From JALZCH01 sp036387135 (GTDB taxonomy: Bacteria > Acidobacteriota > Blastocatellia > Pyrinomonadales > Pyrinomonadaceae): a stretch of 64,000 bases of DNA. Below the pieces are notes generated by a model, which was given only the letters and a program-made list of their open reading frames with translations, was not told where the DNA came from and made no database searches. The stretch lies in assembly GCA_036387135.1 (NCBI GenBank), contig DASVUH010000018.1:62001-126000 (forward strand), read 5' to 3'. Made by a program: the position numbers and the translations under genes. Of the stretch, positions 43,298 through 51,485 are shown piece by piece (within the stretch, counting starts at the first letter, position 1; every line of letters starts with the position of its first letter).

Positions 43298-44710
43298 TTA
43301 CTCAATTACTTTTAAATCTCGGAGAATATTTTTGGTGATTTCGATTCGTTTCGGCGCGTCCGCGTCTTTTTTCATATCGAGTTCGGTGGCGAAAAAGTAA
43401 ACGTCCTGACCGCGCTCGATGTAGCCGACATACCAGCCGACTTGCGGCGTATAATCTTGCGACCAACCGGTTTTAGCCCGCAAAACGTACTTGTCCGTTT
43501 TTTCGCCGATCATCAAATCTTTAACGAGCGCGACGGTGCGCTCGGAAAACGGCAGGCGGTTTTGATAAAGCCGACGCAGGAAAGCGATTTGCTCGCGCGG
43601 CGTGACGCGCAAATTTCCCTTGACCCAGTAAATTTCTCCAAAACCGTCGGTTGAACGGTTGCCGTAATTTGCCAAATCGTAATAATGCTGCATCGTCTCT
43701 CGCCCGATGCGCTTTGATAAATCGTGGTAAACCCACGCCGCCGACACTTTAAAAGCCGAACGCAGATTGTGATCCTGATTCCAGGCGTCAACCCAGCGTT
43801 TTTGCCCGTCCCATTTGAGCATTTCGTTTTCGTTCCTGACCGCTCCGGTTTCAAGAAAAATAAGCGAATGAACGATTTTTGAAGTCGAAGCCGGAACGAA
43901 ACCCTTGTCCAAACGCTCGCGGTCGTAAACTAAAAATCTGTTGCGCCGCAAATCGTAAATATACGCGCCGCCGGAAACGCCCGCGCGGTCGAAGAATTGT
44001 TTCCAATCTTTTCTTTCTTCGACGGGCGCGTTTTTAAAATCGGCGTCCAAATCGCGCACATCGGAAAACTGCACGTCGTAAATCTGATATTGCTCCCAAT
44101 CTTTATAATCGAAATGCCACCATTCTTTTGAATTGACCGTAAAGCCTTCGGCTTCCATTTCGCGGCGAAGCAAATCACGCATTCGGTTTTGTTCCGGCGT
44201 ACCGCCCGTATAACTCGGATAAGCGCGCTCGGTAAACTCGTCGTAACCGCTCGGCATTTCGATGTTTTTGCCGGTTTTTAAATCGTAGAGACTCAAATCA
44301 ATCGCCATCCCGCGATTATGTTTCGAGCCTTTCGCCGGGTCTGCGACAAAATTGCGCTGGTCGCCGCTCGTCACATCCCAAAACAATTTCGTCACCGTCC
44401 ACGGGCGATAACCGTCGAAAATCACGATTCCCAAGCCCTGCTTTTTAAGTTTTTGGTGAACGCGGACGACGGCTTCGGCAGCCGGACGCTGTAAAAAAGC
44501 GCGCGCTTCCGGGTAAACCGGCTTGCCGACAAAATTGTCGGCGGTCGCGTAACGGATGTCGAGCTTGATTGTGTTGTCTAAACTGTTGAGTTCTATCACG
44601 TCGGCTTTTTTCGTCGCCCCTTCGATTTTCGGCGGCGCAGTTTGCGCTTTGCAAGCGGTCGGCGCAATGAAAAGCAAAACAAACAGTGCGGCAAATGTCA
44701 AAAATTTCAT
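43298..44710 (-). CDS. VanX-like D-Ala-D-Ala dipeptidase fused to class D (OXA-type) beta-lactamase domain
   Basis: 470 residues, signal peptide about 1-22. Domain 1 (about 35-215) is M15D peptidase: YRPW (R102), SKHNRGMAID (zinc H131, D138) and EWWH (E196, zinc H199), i.e. every VanX catalytic residue. Domain 2 (about 235-470) is class D beta-lactamase: PASTSK (S275, K278, carbamylated-Lys position), SAAW (S323, the SxV motif with A for V), YGN (349-351) and KTG (413-415), then OXA-like VGWYVGY and VYFFA. VanX removes D-Ala-D-Ala; class D enzymes open beta-lactams, which mimic it. No vanH, vanA or vanRS neighbour and no mobile element are seen. AGGA lies upstream of the ATG. The activities themselves are inferred. 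Confidence 0.9.
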   Translation of the reverse strand: MKFLTFAALFVLLFIAPTACKAQTAPPKIEGATKKADVIELNSLDNTIKLDIRYATADNFVGKPVYPEARAFLQRPAAEAVVRVHQKLKKQGLGIVIFDGYRPWTVTKLFWDVTSGDQRNFVADPAKGSKHNRGMAIDLSLYDLKTGKNIEMPSGYDEFTERAYPSYTGGTPEQNRMRDLLRREMEAEGFTVNSKEWWHFDYKDWEQYQIYDVQFSDVRDLDADFKNAPVEERKDWKQFFDRAGVSGGAYIYDLRRNRFLVYDRERLDKGFVPASTSKIVHSLIFLETGAVRNENEMLKWDGQKRWVDAWNQDHNLRSAFKVSAAWVYHDLSKRIGRETMQHYYDLANYGNRSTDGFGEIYWVKGNLRVTPREQIAFLRRLYQNRLPFSERTVALVKDLMIGEKTDKYVLRAKTGWSQDYTPQVGWYVGYIERGQDVYFFATELDMKKDADAPKRIEITKNILRDLKVIE

Positions 44711-44775
44711 CTTTTTATGTCCTGCACTCCGACAAGATAATCGTAAATTTATATTAATTGTGTCAAAATGCGGGA

Positions 44776-45411
44776 ATGTTTAAATCTATGAATGTTTTTT
44801 CGGCGGCATTTTTTCTGCTCTCTTTTTTCTTTGCTTTCAAAGGCGAAACGATTGAAAGCGTTAATTTAAAATTAACGTCAAACAATCAAACCAGCAACAA
44901 TCAAATTAATAAACCAAATGAACAAACCAATCTGCAAACGCCGCAGCAGGAAAAGCGCGTCAATACGGCAAAAGACAATTTTGAAGGCACTGCCGGAATC
45001 GTCAAAAAAGATTACCAGTTGAAGAAAAGCGCAATTTTAAAGAATGTCAGAGCCGCGCGGCACAAAAATTACGACCGGATCGTGTTTGAATTTCAAACCG
45101 CGGAAATGCCGGGCTACAAAATCGAATATGTTAATGATGTGCGGCAATGCGGTTCGGGAAATGCCGTTTCGCTCGCGGGCGACGCCCAACTCGAAATTAC
45201 CTTTACGCCCGCGCAGGCTCACAATGACAAAGGACGACCGACGGTGAAAAAACGCGAGCAAAAATTTGCATATAAGATATTAAAAGAAGCCGAAATTACG
45301 TGCGACTTTGAAGGCGATGTGACAGTCGCATTAGGCGTTTCCGCGCCGAACAAATACCAGGTTCTCGAATTGAAAAATCCGACCAGATTGGCAATTGACA
45401 TCAAACATTGA
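44776..45411 (+). CDS. AMIN-like domain exported protein
   Basis: 211 residues from the ATG at 44776 (another ATG four codons on is possible). Hydrophobic N-terminal segment about 8-25, then an Asn/Gln-rich linker (SNNQINKPNEQTN), and a beta-sandwich of about 140 residues ending in LELKNPTRLAIDIKH. This C-terminal strand pattern is that of the AMIN/AMIN-like family, which binds peptidoglycan or polysaccharide in the periplasm. It lies divergent from the VanX-OXA gene (65-bp gap), so a shared cell-wall context is possible. Confidence 0.65.
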   Translation: MFKSMNVFSAAFFLLSFFFAFKGETIESVNLKLTSNNQTSNNQINKPNEQTNLQTPQQEKRVNTAKDNFEGTAGIVKKDYQLKKSAILKNVRAARHKNYDRIVFEFQTAEMPGYKIEYVNDVRQCGSGNAVSLAGDAQLEITFTPAQAHNDKGRPTVKKREQKFAYKILKEAEITCDFEGDVTVALGVSAPNKYQVLELKNPTRLAIDIKH

Positions 45412-45431
45412 TTCGTTCGATTATTTAATCA

Positions 45432-45569
45432 ATGAATACCGAACCGGCGCAAAAATCTTCGTTTAAAAAAATGCTTAAACGTTTGGGCATCGCCGGTTTT
45501 CTGTTTTTCCTCATCAAAGGCTTGCTCTGGCTGATCGTGCCGTTTTTAATCGGTTATTCACTCTGGTAA
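45432..45569 (+). CDS. Small membrane protein, 45 residues
   Basis: ATG at 45432, 20 bp after the AMIN gene. A basic N-terminus (MNTEPAQKSSFKKMLKRLG) is followed by a single hydrophobic segment (FLFFLIKGLLWLIVPFLIGY). No SD is obvious, but position, coding bias (CGC, GGC, GCG at usual frequency) and topology fit a real small membrane protein. Not recognised as a known family. Confidence 0.55.
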   Translation: MNTEPAQKSSFKKMLKRLGIAGFLFFLIKGLLWLIVPFLIGYSLW

Positions 45570-45577
45570 AAAAACTT

Positions 45578-46648
45578 TTACGGTTTTTTCTCATCTTTCG
45601 GCGTTTCTTCGACAGTCTCGTCGTCATCCAAAATCTTAACTTCAGAGCCGTATTTTTGATAATTGCGAAACCGAATTTGATTGCGGCTTTCGTAGAATTG
45701 ATCGCGGTAACGCGAAGTCAAACGTACGTCCGAAGCAAGCGGAAGCAAATATTTCAAATCGCCGATTGCCACCCAATCGTAATCAATTTCGCGGCTCGCG
45801 GCTCGAATCGGAAAATCATCGGGAATTTCCGTAGCTTCCTGCTCGACTCGCAACACGCGCGAATTTTCCCGGTCAACCCAGATTTTGCCGCGATAACCGG
45901 AAACGGTTGATTGCGGAATCAAATCAACCGACGTGATAACTTGTTTCGAGTTAATGCGTTTGACCGAATATTCATAAACGATTGCGCGCCGCCCGCGCAG
46001 AGTGTCGGTATCAACCGCACGAAACTCGGTTTTGCTTTCGGGTTTGAAAATCGAAGCCAAAACGGTAACAAATTCGCCCGCGCTCGTTGTTCCGCCGACT
46101 TTCATATAACTCTGCTGCGCTTTTTCTTCCGCCTGCGGAATTCCGTTAATTGCTAAAACTTTATAATCCTCGCCTTTGTCGGCGCTATAGCTGACGGCGA
46201 CGGTCAATTTGTCGGCGGACTGGAAATTGTTGGTTTTGGCATAAGCGTGAGAACGCGAGACAAGCTGTTTGACGACGAAATCGGGCATTTCGTCGAGCGA
46301 AGCAAGCGTCACTTCGCGCGCTTTGGTTAAAAGCTCATTTGCTTCTTTTTCCGAAGGCAAAGTTGCCGCCGTCGGATTTGAACGCCGTCGGGCGGCTTCT
46401 TCGAGAGTGCGCGCTAAAACCGCGTCGCCGCTTTTCGACTGCACCAGACTTCGGAGCGGTTCGGTCATTACAAACCCGATGCCGCGCTGCCTGATTTGTT
46501 CGATTAAAGCGTCGCGTTTCGCAGGACTTTTTTGCACCTCGTAAAGCGATTTGACAAACTCGGCTTGCGTCAAAGGCTGCGCGGTTTGTGCGGAAAGTGC
46601 GGGCGCAAAAATGACTGTAAAAATAAAAACCAAAAGCAAATTTCGCAT
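45578..46648 (-). CDS. Secreted protein of unknown function
   Basis: 356 residues with signal peptide (about 1-20, PALSAQ). No named domain is recognised. Residues about 20-90 are helical, with RDALIEQIRQRGIGF; about 110-340 is beta-rich with SYSADKGEDYKVLAINGIPQ and VWVDREN-type strands (KIWVDRENSRVLRVEQ), a pattern like LolA/outer-membrane lipoprotein-sorting folds. Such proteins are frequent in Acidobacteria. The C-terminus is acidic then lysine-rich. Alone in its transcription unit. Confidence 0.6.
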   Translation of the reverse strand: MRNLLLVFIFTVIFAPALSAQTAQPLTQAEFVKSLYEVQKSPAKRDALIEQIRQRGIGFVMTEPLRSLVQSKSGDAVLARTLEEAARRRSNPTAATLPSEKEANELLTKAREVTLASLDEMPDFVVKQLVSRSHAYAKTNNFQSADKLTVAVSYSADKGEDYKVLAINGIPQAEEKAQQSYMKVGGTTSAGEFVTVLASIFKPESKTEFRAVDTDTLRGRRAIVYEYSVKRINSKQVITSVDLIPQSTVSGYRGKIWVDRENSRVLRVEQEATEIPDDFPIRAASREIDYDWVAIGDLKYLLPLASDVRLTSRYRDQFYESRNQIRFRNYQKYGSEVKILDDDETVEETPKDEKKP

Positions 46649-46760
46649 ATTTATAAATCCGAAAGGTCTTGAAAAGACTAGACGAAAGTAAGACGCGGTT
46701 CGGTTGCTTTTAGTTTCATCCCAGAGAGAAAGAGAAGTAAAGTTTTGTAAAATTTAGGAT

Positions 46761-47132
46761 TTAAGCCGTTCGCAGTTTTGCGCCAAGCCAGGTCGTCGGA
46801 ACGAGCAGCCCAAGAAAAATCAGGTGATACCAAAGCGGAATAACGTTCCAAAACTGCGCTTGAATAAAAATTCCAAATGCCAGCAACAGAACGCCAAGTA
46901 TAAGCGCCGTCTGGATTTGATTTTTCTTTGCAATCAACGCCGCGACATAGCCGGAAATGAGCGAAATAAAAATGCTGCGCGCGAGCGAAATCAGCAGAAT
47001 CGGAGTGCTGAAATTCTTTAAGCCTTCGCCGTACCAATCAGGCGAAAGAATTAGCAAAGTTAAATCGCTTACCACCCAAAAAGCCGTCCATAAAATGAAC
47101 CCGCCGATCACGGCAAAAATATTTTTGAGCAT
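46761..47132 (-). CDS. Small four-helix membrane protein
   Basis: 123 residues with about four membrane segments (about 5-25, 47-65, 73-91, 97-116). There is no recognised family or conserved catalytic motif. It sits after the phage-type ATPase gene, separated from it by a terminator, so it is a separate unit. Confidence 0.6.
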   Translation of the reverse strand: MLKNIFAVIGGFILWTAFWVVSDLTLLILSPDWYGEGLKNFSTPILLISLARSIFISLISGYVAALIAKKNQIQTALILGVLLLAFGIFIQAQFWNVIPLWYHLIFLGLLVPTTWLGAKLRTA

Positions 47133-47140
47133 AAAATTAA

Positions 47141-47178
47141 AAAATGAAGGTCGAACAAATTTGCTCGACCTTCATTTT
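47141..47178. terminator. Bidirectional intrinsic terminator
   Basis: A 14-bp perfect stem (47141-47154 and 47165-47178) with a 10-nt loop, A-rich and T-rich at the outer ends. It separates the ATPase gene from the four-helix protein gene. Confidence 0.8.
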
Positions 47179-47181
47179 AAA

Positions 47182-48228
47182 CTAAGCGGCTTTAATTTTT
47201 TTAGCGGTTGGTTTTTCCTCAGTTGCCGCCTCATTTTGAGAGGCTTTTGTTTTTTCAATTTTCGCAGTAATTCGGCGGTCTAAATCGGCGATTTGTTCGG
47301 CGTTTAAATGATAAATGTTCGGCTGGTTGTGATAAACCTTTGCGCCCGTCACGATGTCGGCGCGTTTGAAACCGTTGGCTTCGGCTTTCTCCACCAAATC
47401 GTCAATCGTCATTTGCGGCGGCGCAATCGAAATCGGCGATTTGTCTTCGATAAATTCCGGCACAGCCGACGGCGCGGGATTTTCAAACGCCAGATTCAGG
47501 GCTTCTTCGCCGCGCATATGGTCGAGAAAATCTTTGAATCCAATGTTGCCGGTCAATTCAAAACCTACTTCAAACGCCGGAGAATTTGATTTGACGACCT
47601 GAAACACGCGCAAAATTTCGCCGTCGCGTTCCTGCAACGAAACCTCGACCATTACATCCACGAAATATTCCAACCCCGAAGCGGTCATCGGCAGCACGCG
47701 CCCGATTTCGTTGTCTTCTTTGGCTTCTTTCCCGCGCGCCGCAATCTGGTCGGCGATAACGACAGATTTGCCCGATTCGATGCAGAGCTTTCGCAAAACC
47801 GATTGCAAAATCATCTGGTCGGCGGCGAGCTGTTCTGCGGAGGGCTGAGCAAGCGGATCGCCGGTTTCGGCGCGCACGGCTTCGAGCATTTCCGAATGCT
47901 TCGCGCCGAAATACGCCGCCCAACTGTCCAGAGCGAAACAACCGTAATTTTGCTCGCGTCCCTCGCCGTTCAAAGCCCAATCAATAAATTCGGGCAATTC
48001 GTCGGGCGATTCGATTTCGAGAGCATCAAACGTTACGCCGACGCCTTTCAGCAGACGCGATTTGCGTTCGGTGTCGAAAATGCAAAGCTTTCCGAGTCCG
48101 GCTTCCGACAAAGAGCGGATAAAATGGCTTTTGCCGACTCCGGCTCCGCCGCGCACTGCAATCACGAGGCGCTGCTGCCGCGGAACGCGGCTCAATGGAT
48201 TAATTTTCGGTTTCGCAGTTGTTTTCAT
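47182..48228 (-). CDS. RecA-fold ATPase of phage recombination type (AAA_24, Sak4-like)
   Basis: 348 residues, AAGGAG about 10 nt upstream of the ATG. P-loop RGGAGVGKSHFIRSL at about 26-40, a Walker-B-like FALDSWAAYF and a later VVIADQIAARG stretch with sensor residues. This is the AAA_24/Sak4-type RecA-like fold, usually from phages, where it anneals single-stranded DNA. The C-terminal 90 residues are a Lys/Glu-rich extension (IDDLVEKAEANGFKRADI), not in typical Sak4. No phage genes surround it. Two 16-bp palindromes lie upstream, suggesting repressor control. Confidence 0.7.
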   Translation of the reverse strand: MKTTAKPKINPLSRVPRQQRLVIAVRGGAGVGKSHFIRSLSEAGLGKLCIFDTERKSRLLKGVGVTFDALEIESPDELPEFIDWALNGEGREQNYGCFALDSWAAYFGAKHSEMLEAVRAETGDPLAQPSAEQLAADQMILQSVLRKLCIESGKSVVIADQIAARGKEAKEDNEIGRVLPMTASGLEYFVDVMVEVSLQERDGEILRVFQVVKSNSPAFEVGFELTGNIGFKDFLDHMRGEEALNLAFENPAPSAVPEFIEDKSPISIAPPQMTIDDLVEKAEANGFKRADIVTGAKVYHNQPNIYHLNAEQIADLDRRITAKIEKTKASQNEAATEEKPTAKKIKAA

Positions 48229-48295
48229 TTACTAAATTCTCCTTAAAGCAGTTCTTTTAATAATCGGTTTTAAATCAAACTGCGAAAAGCAGTTC

Positions 48296-48349
48296 GTTTC
48301 ATTTGTGAAACAAGATAGCATTAAACAGATTCTGTTTCAAGTGTGAAAC
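48296..48349. promoter_or_regulatory. Pair of GTTTCA-N4-TGAAAC operators
   Basis: Two 16-bp palindromes GTTTCA-N4-TGAAAC are found at 48296-48311 and 48334-48349, 38 bp start to start, in the gap between the divergent ATPase and lytic transglycosylase genes. Identical half-sites and regular spacing point to a dimeric repressor. Confidence 0.65.
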
Positions 48350-48365
48350 AAAACTTTTTCAAAAA

Positions 48366-50786
48366 ATGTTTCTCAAAATTGACAAAGCGCATCGTTTCTT
48401 TTTTATCCTGTTATCATCAAATCGGTCGCCTGAAAGGAATTTTCAAAAGTTGTTACGTCAAAAATTATTTCTCACTGTTTTCGCCGCGTTATTGTTGCTC
48501 GTTCCGCTTTCCACTTCGAGCTGCGCTTATATTTGGCGCGCCGCCGAACCGCCGCAATCAAGCGAGGCGCAGGCTCTGGAAAACCTGCGCCGTTTGTCGA
48601 AAAACGGCTTGCCGCCGGAATCGGTCGTCGCGCAGCTTGAGACAAATTATCCGAACACCAAAACCGCAGCTCTCGCCAGACTGCTCCGCGCTCAGATTCG
48701 TTTGCAAAATAATGATCCGGCGGGCGCGGCGTCGCTGCTTGATAATCTGAATTTGATTCGGCAAAAGACCGAGGTCGGCGATTACGCTTTGTGGCTGCGT
48801 GGACAAGCATTCTCAAAAGCGGGCAGAAACAGTGATGCACAAGCAGTTTTCGAGCAGTTGATTAGTAATTTTCCAAACTCTATGCGCGTCCGCGACGCTA
48901 AATTGGGTTTGGCGGAACTCAGAAAACAAACGGGCGAAACGGAAAGGGTTGTCAGCGTCGTACAGGATTTGCTTGATAAAAACGATGCCTCGGCGTGGCT
49001 CATAGTGGCACAGGCTTACGAGCAAAAGGGCGACGCGGCAAACGCCATCGCCGCTTATCGCAAAATCTATTTCTTCGCGCCCGCGTCCTCGCAGGCGGTT
49101 GATGCTTCTGCGGCTTTAACGCGCTTAGGCTCTAACACAAACTCTGCAACTGCCGAAGAAATCTTCGCTCGCGGCGAAGCGCTGTTTGCGGCAAAAAAAT
49201 ACGCGGATGCGGCAAACGCTTATCAAATGGCGGCGACCGCTTTTCCCGCCGCGATGACCCCGAAACATCAACTCAATCGCGGCATCGCGCTGGCAAATTT
49301 AAAACGCGCGGGTGAAGCGGCTTCGGCTTTTAATTCGATTCCGGCTTCTGCCGGAGAAATTAAAGCTCAGGCGCTTTCGGAATCGGCAAAAGCGTATGCA
49401 AATGCACGTTTGTGGCAGCAGGCGCGCGCGACAACCGATGAATTGCGCCGCCAATTTCCGAACAGCAATTTGACGGCGAAAACTTTTATCGCTGTCGGAA
49501 TGGAGGCGCGAGACGCGAAAAACACCGCCGAAGAAAGTTATTATTTGCGAACCGCAATCTCCGCTTACCCGAATTTCGTCGAAGTCGGGCAGGCGCAGTT
49601 CGAGCTGGCGTGGCTCGAACATCAGACGAAAAATTTCACGGTTTCCTCGCAGATGCTAACCGAGCATCTGGCGCGTTATGCCGATAAAGACACGACTTAT
49701 CGCGGGCGAGCCGGTTATTGGGCGGCTCGCGACTCGGAACGTGCCGGAAAAATCGCCGAGGCGTGTTTTTTGTACGATGCGGTGCTTTATCGCTACGACG
49801 CTAATTGGTACGGCTATCTGGCGAAACAGCGATTGGACAATCTAAAAGCAAATCGTCAATGCCCGGCAAACGCCAATTTTGCGGCTGATTCTTCGGTCGG
49901 ACGCGCAGCGGCGAATTTAAAAATCGTGACCGTCGCGGCGGAAACTGCCGGAACGCGCGAAGCGGATAACATCAAAAAAGCCGACGAATTGGCGACAATA
50001 GCCCTTTTTGATTGGGCGTTGGCGGAATTAAATGAAGCCGGAAAAACCGCGCCGAACAGTCCGAAAGTAAATTTAGGTTTGGCTCGTCTTTATCGTCTGC
50101 GCGATGACAACGTATCGGCGCTGCTTGCGCTGGCGAAAAGCTACCCGGATTATTCGCAGATGAAACCGGAAGAAATGACGCGCGAGGAATGGGACATTTT
50201 TTATCCTTTAAATCATTGGGATTCAATCAAACGCTGGGCGGCGGCGCGAAATCTGGACGCTTATACGGTCGCGGGCTTGATTCGTCAGGAATCCGTTTTC
50301 AACTCGCGCGCCAAATCGCCCGCGAACGCTTTCGGGTTGATGCAGCTTATTATGCCGACGGCGCGTTCGATGGCGCGAAAATACGGTTCAGCGCCCGTCA
50401 ATTCGGCGGAAGATTTATACAATCCGCCTTTAAACATCGAGCTTGGCACGGCTTATATGCGCGAGCAGTTGGACAAATACGGGCGCATCGAATATTTGGC
50501 GGTCGCTTACAACGCCGGACCGGGCAGAGTCGTGTCGTGGCGACAGAGCTTGCCGCTCGAAATTGACGAGTTTGCCGAAGCGATTCCGTTTCGAGAAACG
50601 CGCGGTTATGTGCAGGGCGTGATCCGCAATTCGGCGCAATATCGTCGGCTTTATGATGCTAACGGACTGTTTAAACCAAACGTTGGAACCAAAGCCGTAC
50701 GCGCTGTTGTTGACACACAGCCCGCCTCCGAAATCGCCAAAGAATTCCCTGATTTGGTAATTTCCGAAGATAAAACAAGCGAGTAA
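48366..50786 (+). CDS. Lytic murein transglycosylase (Slt70-like) with TPR-type helical repeats
   Basis: 806 residues from ATG 48366; an alternative TTG at 48450 (AAAGGA upstream) would put the hydrophobic segment FLTVFAALLLLVPL at the usual signal position. The middle (about 80-600) is TPR-like helical repeats, as in the Slt ring. The catalytic domain near the C-terminus (from about 645) has RQESVFNSRAKSPANAFGLMQ (catalytic Glu in RQES) and AVAYNAGPGRVVSW. It cleaves peptidoglycan, giving anhydromuropeptides. A cysteine at STSSC may be lipidated, though the box is atypical. It faces the divergent ATPase gene across two operators. Confidence 0.85.
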   Translation: MFLKIDKAHRFFFILLSSNRSPERNFQKLLRQKLFLTVFAALLLLVPLSTSSCAYIWRAAEPPQSSEAQALENLRRLSKNGLPPESVVAQLETNYPNTKTAALARLLRAQIRLQNNDPAGAASLLDNLNLIRQKTEVGDYALWLRGQAFSKAGRNSDAQAVFEQLISNFPNSMRVRDAKLGLAELRKQTGETERVVSVVQDLLDKNDASAWLIVAQAYEQKGDAANAIAAYRKIYFFAPASSQAVDASAALTRLGSNTNSATAEEIFARGEALFAAKKYADAANAYQMAATAFPAAMTPKHQLNRGIALANLKRAGEAASAFNSIPASAGEIKAQALSESAKAYANARLWQQARATTDELRRQFPNSNLTAKTFIAVGMEARDAKNTAEESYYLRTAISAYPNFVEVGQAQFELAWLEHQTKNFTVSSQMLTEHLARYADKDTTYRGRAGYWAARDSERAGKIAEACFLYDAVLYRYDANWYGYLAKQRLDNLKANRQCPANANFAADSSVGRAAANLKIVTVAAETAGTREADNIKKADELATIALFDWALAELNEAGKTAPNSPKVNLGLARLYRLRDDNVSALLALAKSYPDYSQMKPEEMTREEWDIFYPLNHWDSIKRWAAARNLDAYTVAGLIRQESVFNSRAKSPANAFGLMQLIMPTARSMARKYGSAPVNSAEDLYNPPLNIELGTAYMREQLDKYGRIEYLAVAYNAGPGRVVSWRQSLPLEIDEFAEAIPFRETRGYVQGVIRNSAQYRRLYDANGLFKPNVGTKAVRAVVDTQPASEIAKEFPDLVISEDKTSE

Positions 50787-50795
50787 AAATTTTTA

Positions 50796-50858
50796 CCACA
50801 GAGACACGGAGAGGCACAGAGAATAAATAAAAATCTCTGTGCCTCTGTGTTTCTTTGG
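50796..50858. repeat. Array palindrome of the CACAGAGACACGGAG type
   Basis: Left arm 50796-50822 and right arm 50834-50858 are near-perfect inverted repeats of CACAGAGACACGGAG units. It lies 10 bp past the transglycosylase stop, between that gene and the convergent DoxX gene. Same class as 26472 and 27150. Confidence 0.85.
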
Positions 50859-50869
50859 GCTGAAAAACT

Positions 50870-51295
50870 TTAAGTAACTTCAGCGGCACGGCTGCTTGTT
50901 CGGGTTCTGCCCATCAGAGAATCCAAGCTCCAAATGCCCGAACCGCGTGCCGCGATGTAGAGAAAGACGAAACAATAAGCGACCGCCAATTCGCCGCGAT
51001 TTTGGAGCGGTAAAAAGGCTTGCATACTGTGATGCGACATAAAATATGCAACCGCCATTGTGCCGCTGGCAATAAAAGCGGCTATTCCGGCAAACAAACC
51101 GAGCATAATCATCAATCCGCCGACTAATTCAATTACTCCGGCGACAGCCATTAACGGACTCAAACCTTGTCCGCCTCCACCCTGGCTTGGCGGAAAACTC
51201 AATAGTTTCTGTGTGCCGTGCCAGAGAAATAAAAAACCTACAATAATCCGCATCAGCGCATAAATCTGCGGCTCGAATCTTCCCAAAAATCCCAT
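50870..51295 (-). CDS. DoxX family membrane protein
   Basis: 141 residues with four membrane segments. DoxX motifs are seen: RIIVGFLFLWHGTQKLL (first helix), GVIELVGGLMIMLGLFAGIAAF, and MAVAYFMSH. The family is linked with thiosulfate:quinone or other redox membrane functions. A start with AAGGG upstream supports the ATG. Single gene; role unknown. Confidence 0.85.
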   Translation of the reverse strand: MGFLGRFEPQIYALMRIIVGFLFLWHGTQKLLSFPPSQGGGGQGLSPLMAVAGVIELVGGLMIMLGLFAGIAAFIASGTMAVAYFMSHHSMQAFLPLQNRGELAVAYCFVFLYIAARGSGIWSLDSLMGRTRTSSRAAEVT

Positions 51296-51433
51296 TACTT
51301 TTTAACCCTTTCCTTGAATTTTGATTAAGACGTTTCAAATCAAAAGTCGGATGCTTTTTTTATAACTAATACAATACAAACGGCGGTTGGAAAATACGAG
51401 CGAAATAAAATATTTGTTTCTCGCTTAAAACAG

Positions 51434-51460
51434 AAAAGGGAAAGATTCTTCTTTCCCTTT
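51434..51460 (-). terminator. Probable terminator of the GAF-domain gene
   Basis: An 11-12 bp stem (51434-51445 and 51450-51460) with a short loop; on the minus strand it is followed by TTTTCTGTTTT, about 26 bp past the stop at 51486. Confidence 0.6.
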
Positions 51461-51485
51461 CCTCCGATAAAGTTGTGCGTTTTTA

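Noticed and set aside
43298..44710. VanX-type gene as part of a vancomycin-resistance cluster
   Set aside because: No vanH, vanA-type ligase, vanR or vanS gene is adjacent, and the domain is in a fusion with OXA. It cannot be called a glycopeptide-resistance operon from this window.
46678..47037. 119-residue open frame overlapping the four-helix protein
   Set aside because: Shadow of the membrane protein at 46761-47132, without a hydrophobic pattern or family similarity.
47182..48228. Prophage remnant around the Sak4-like ATPase
   Set aside because: No capsid, terminase, integrase or repressor gene lies within several kb on either side.
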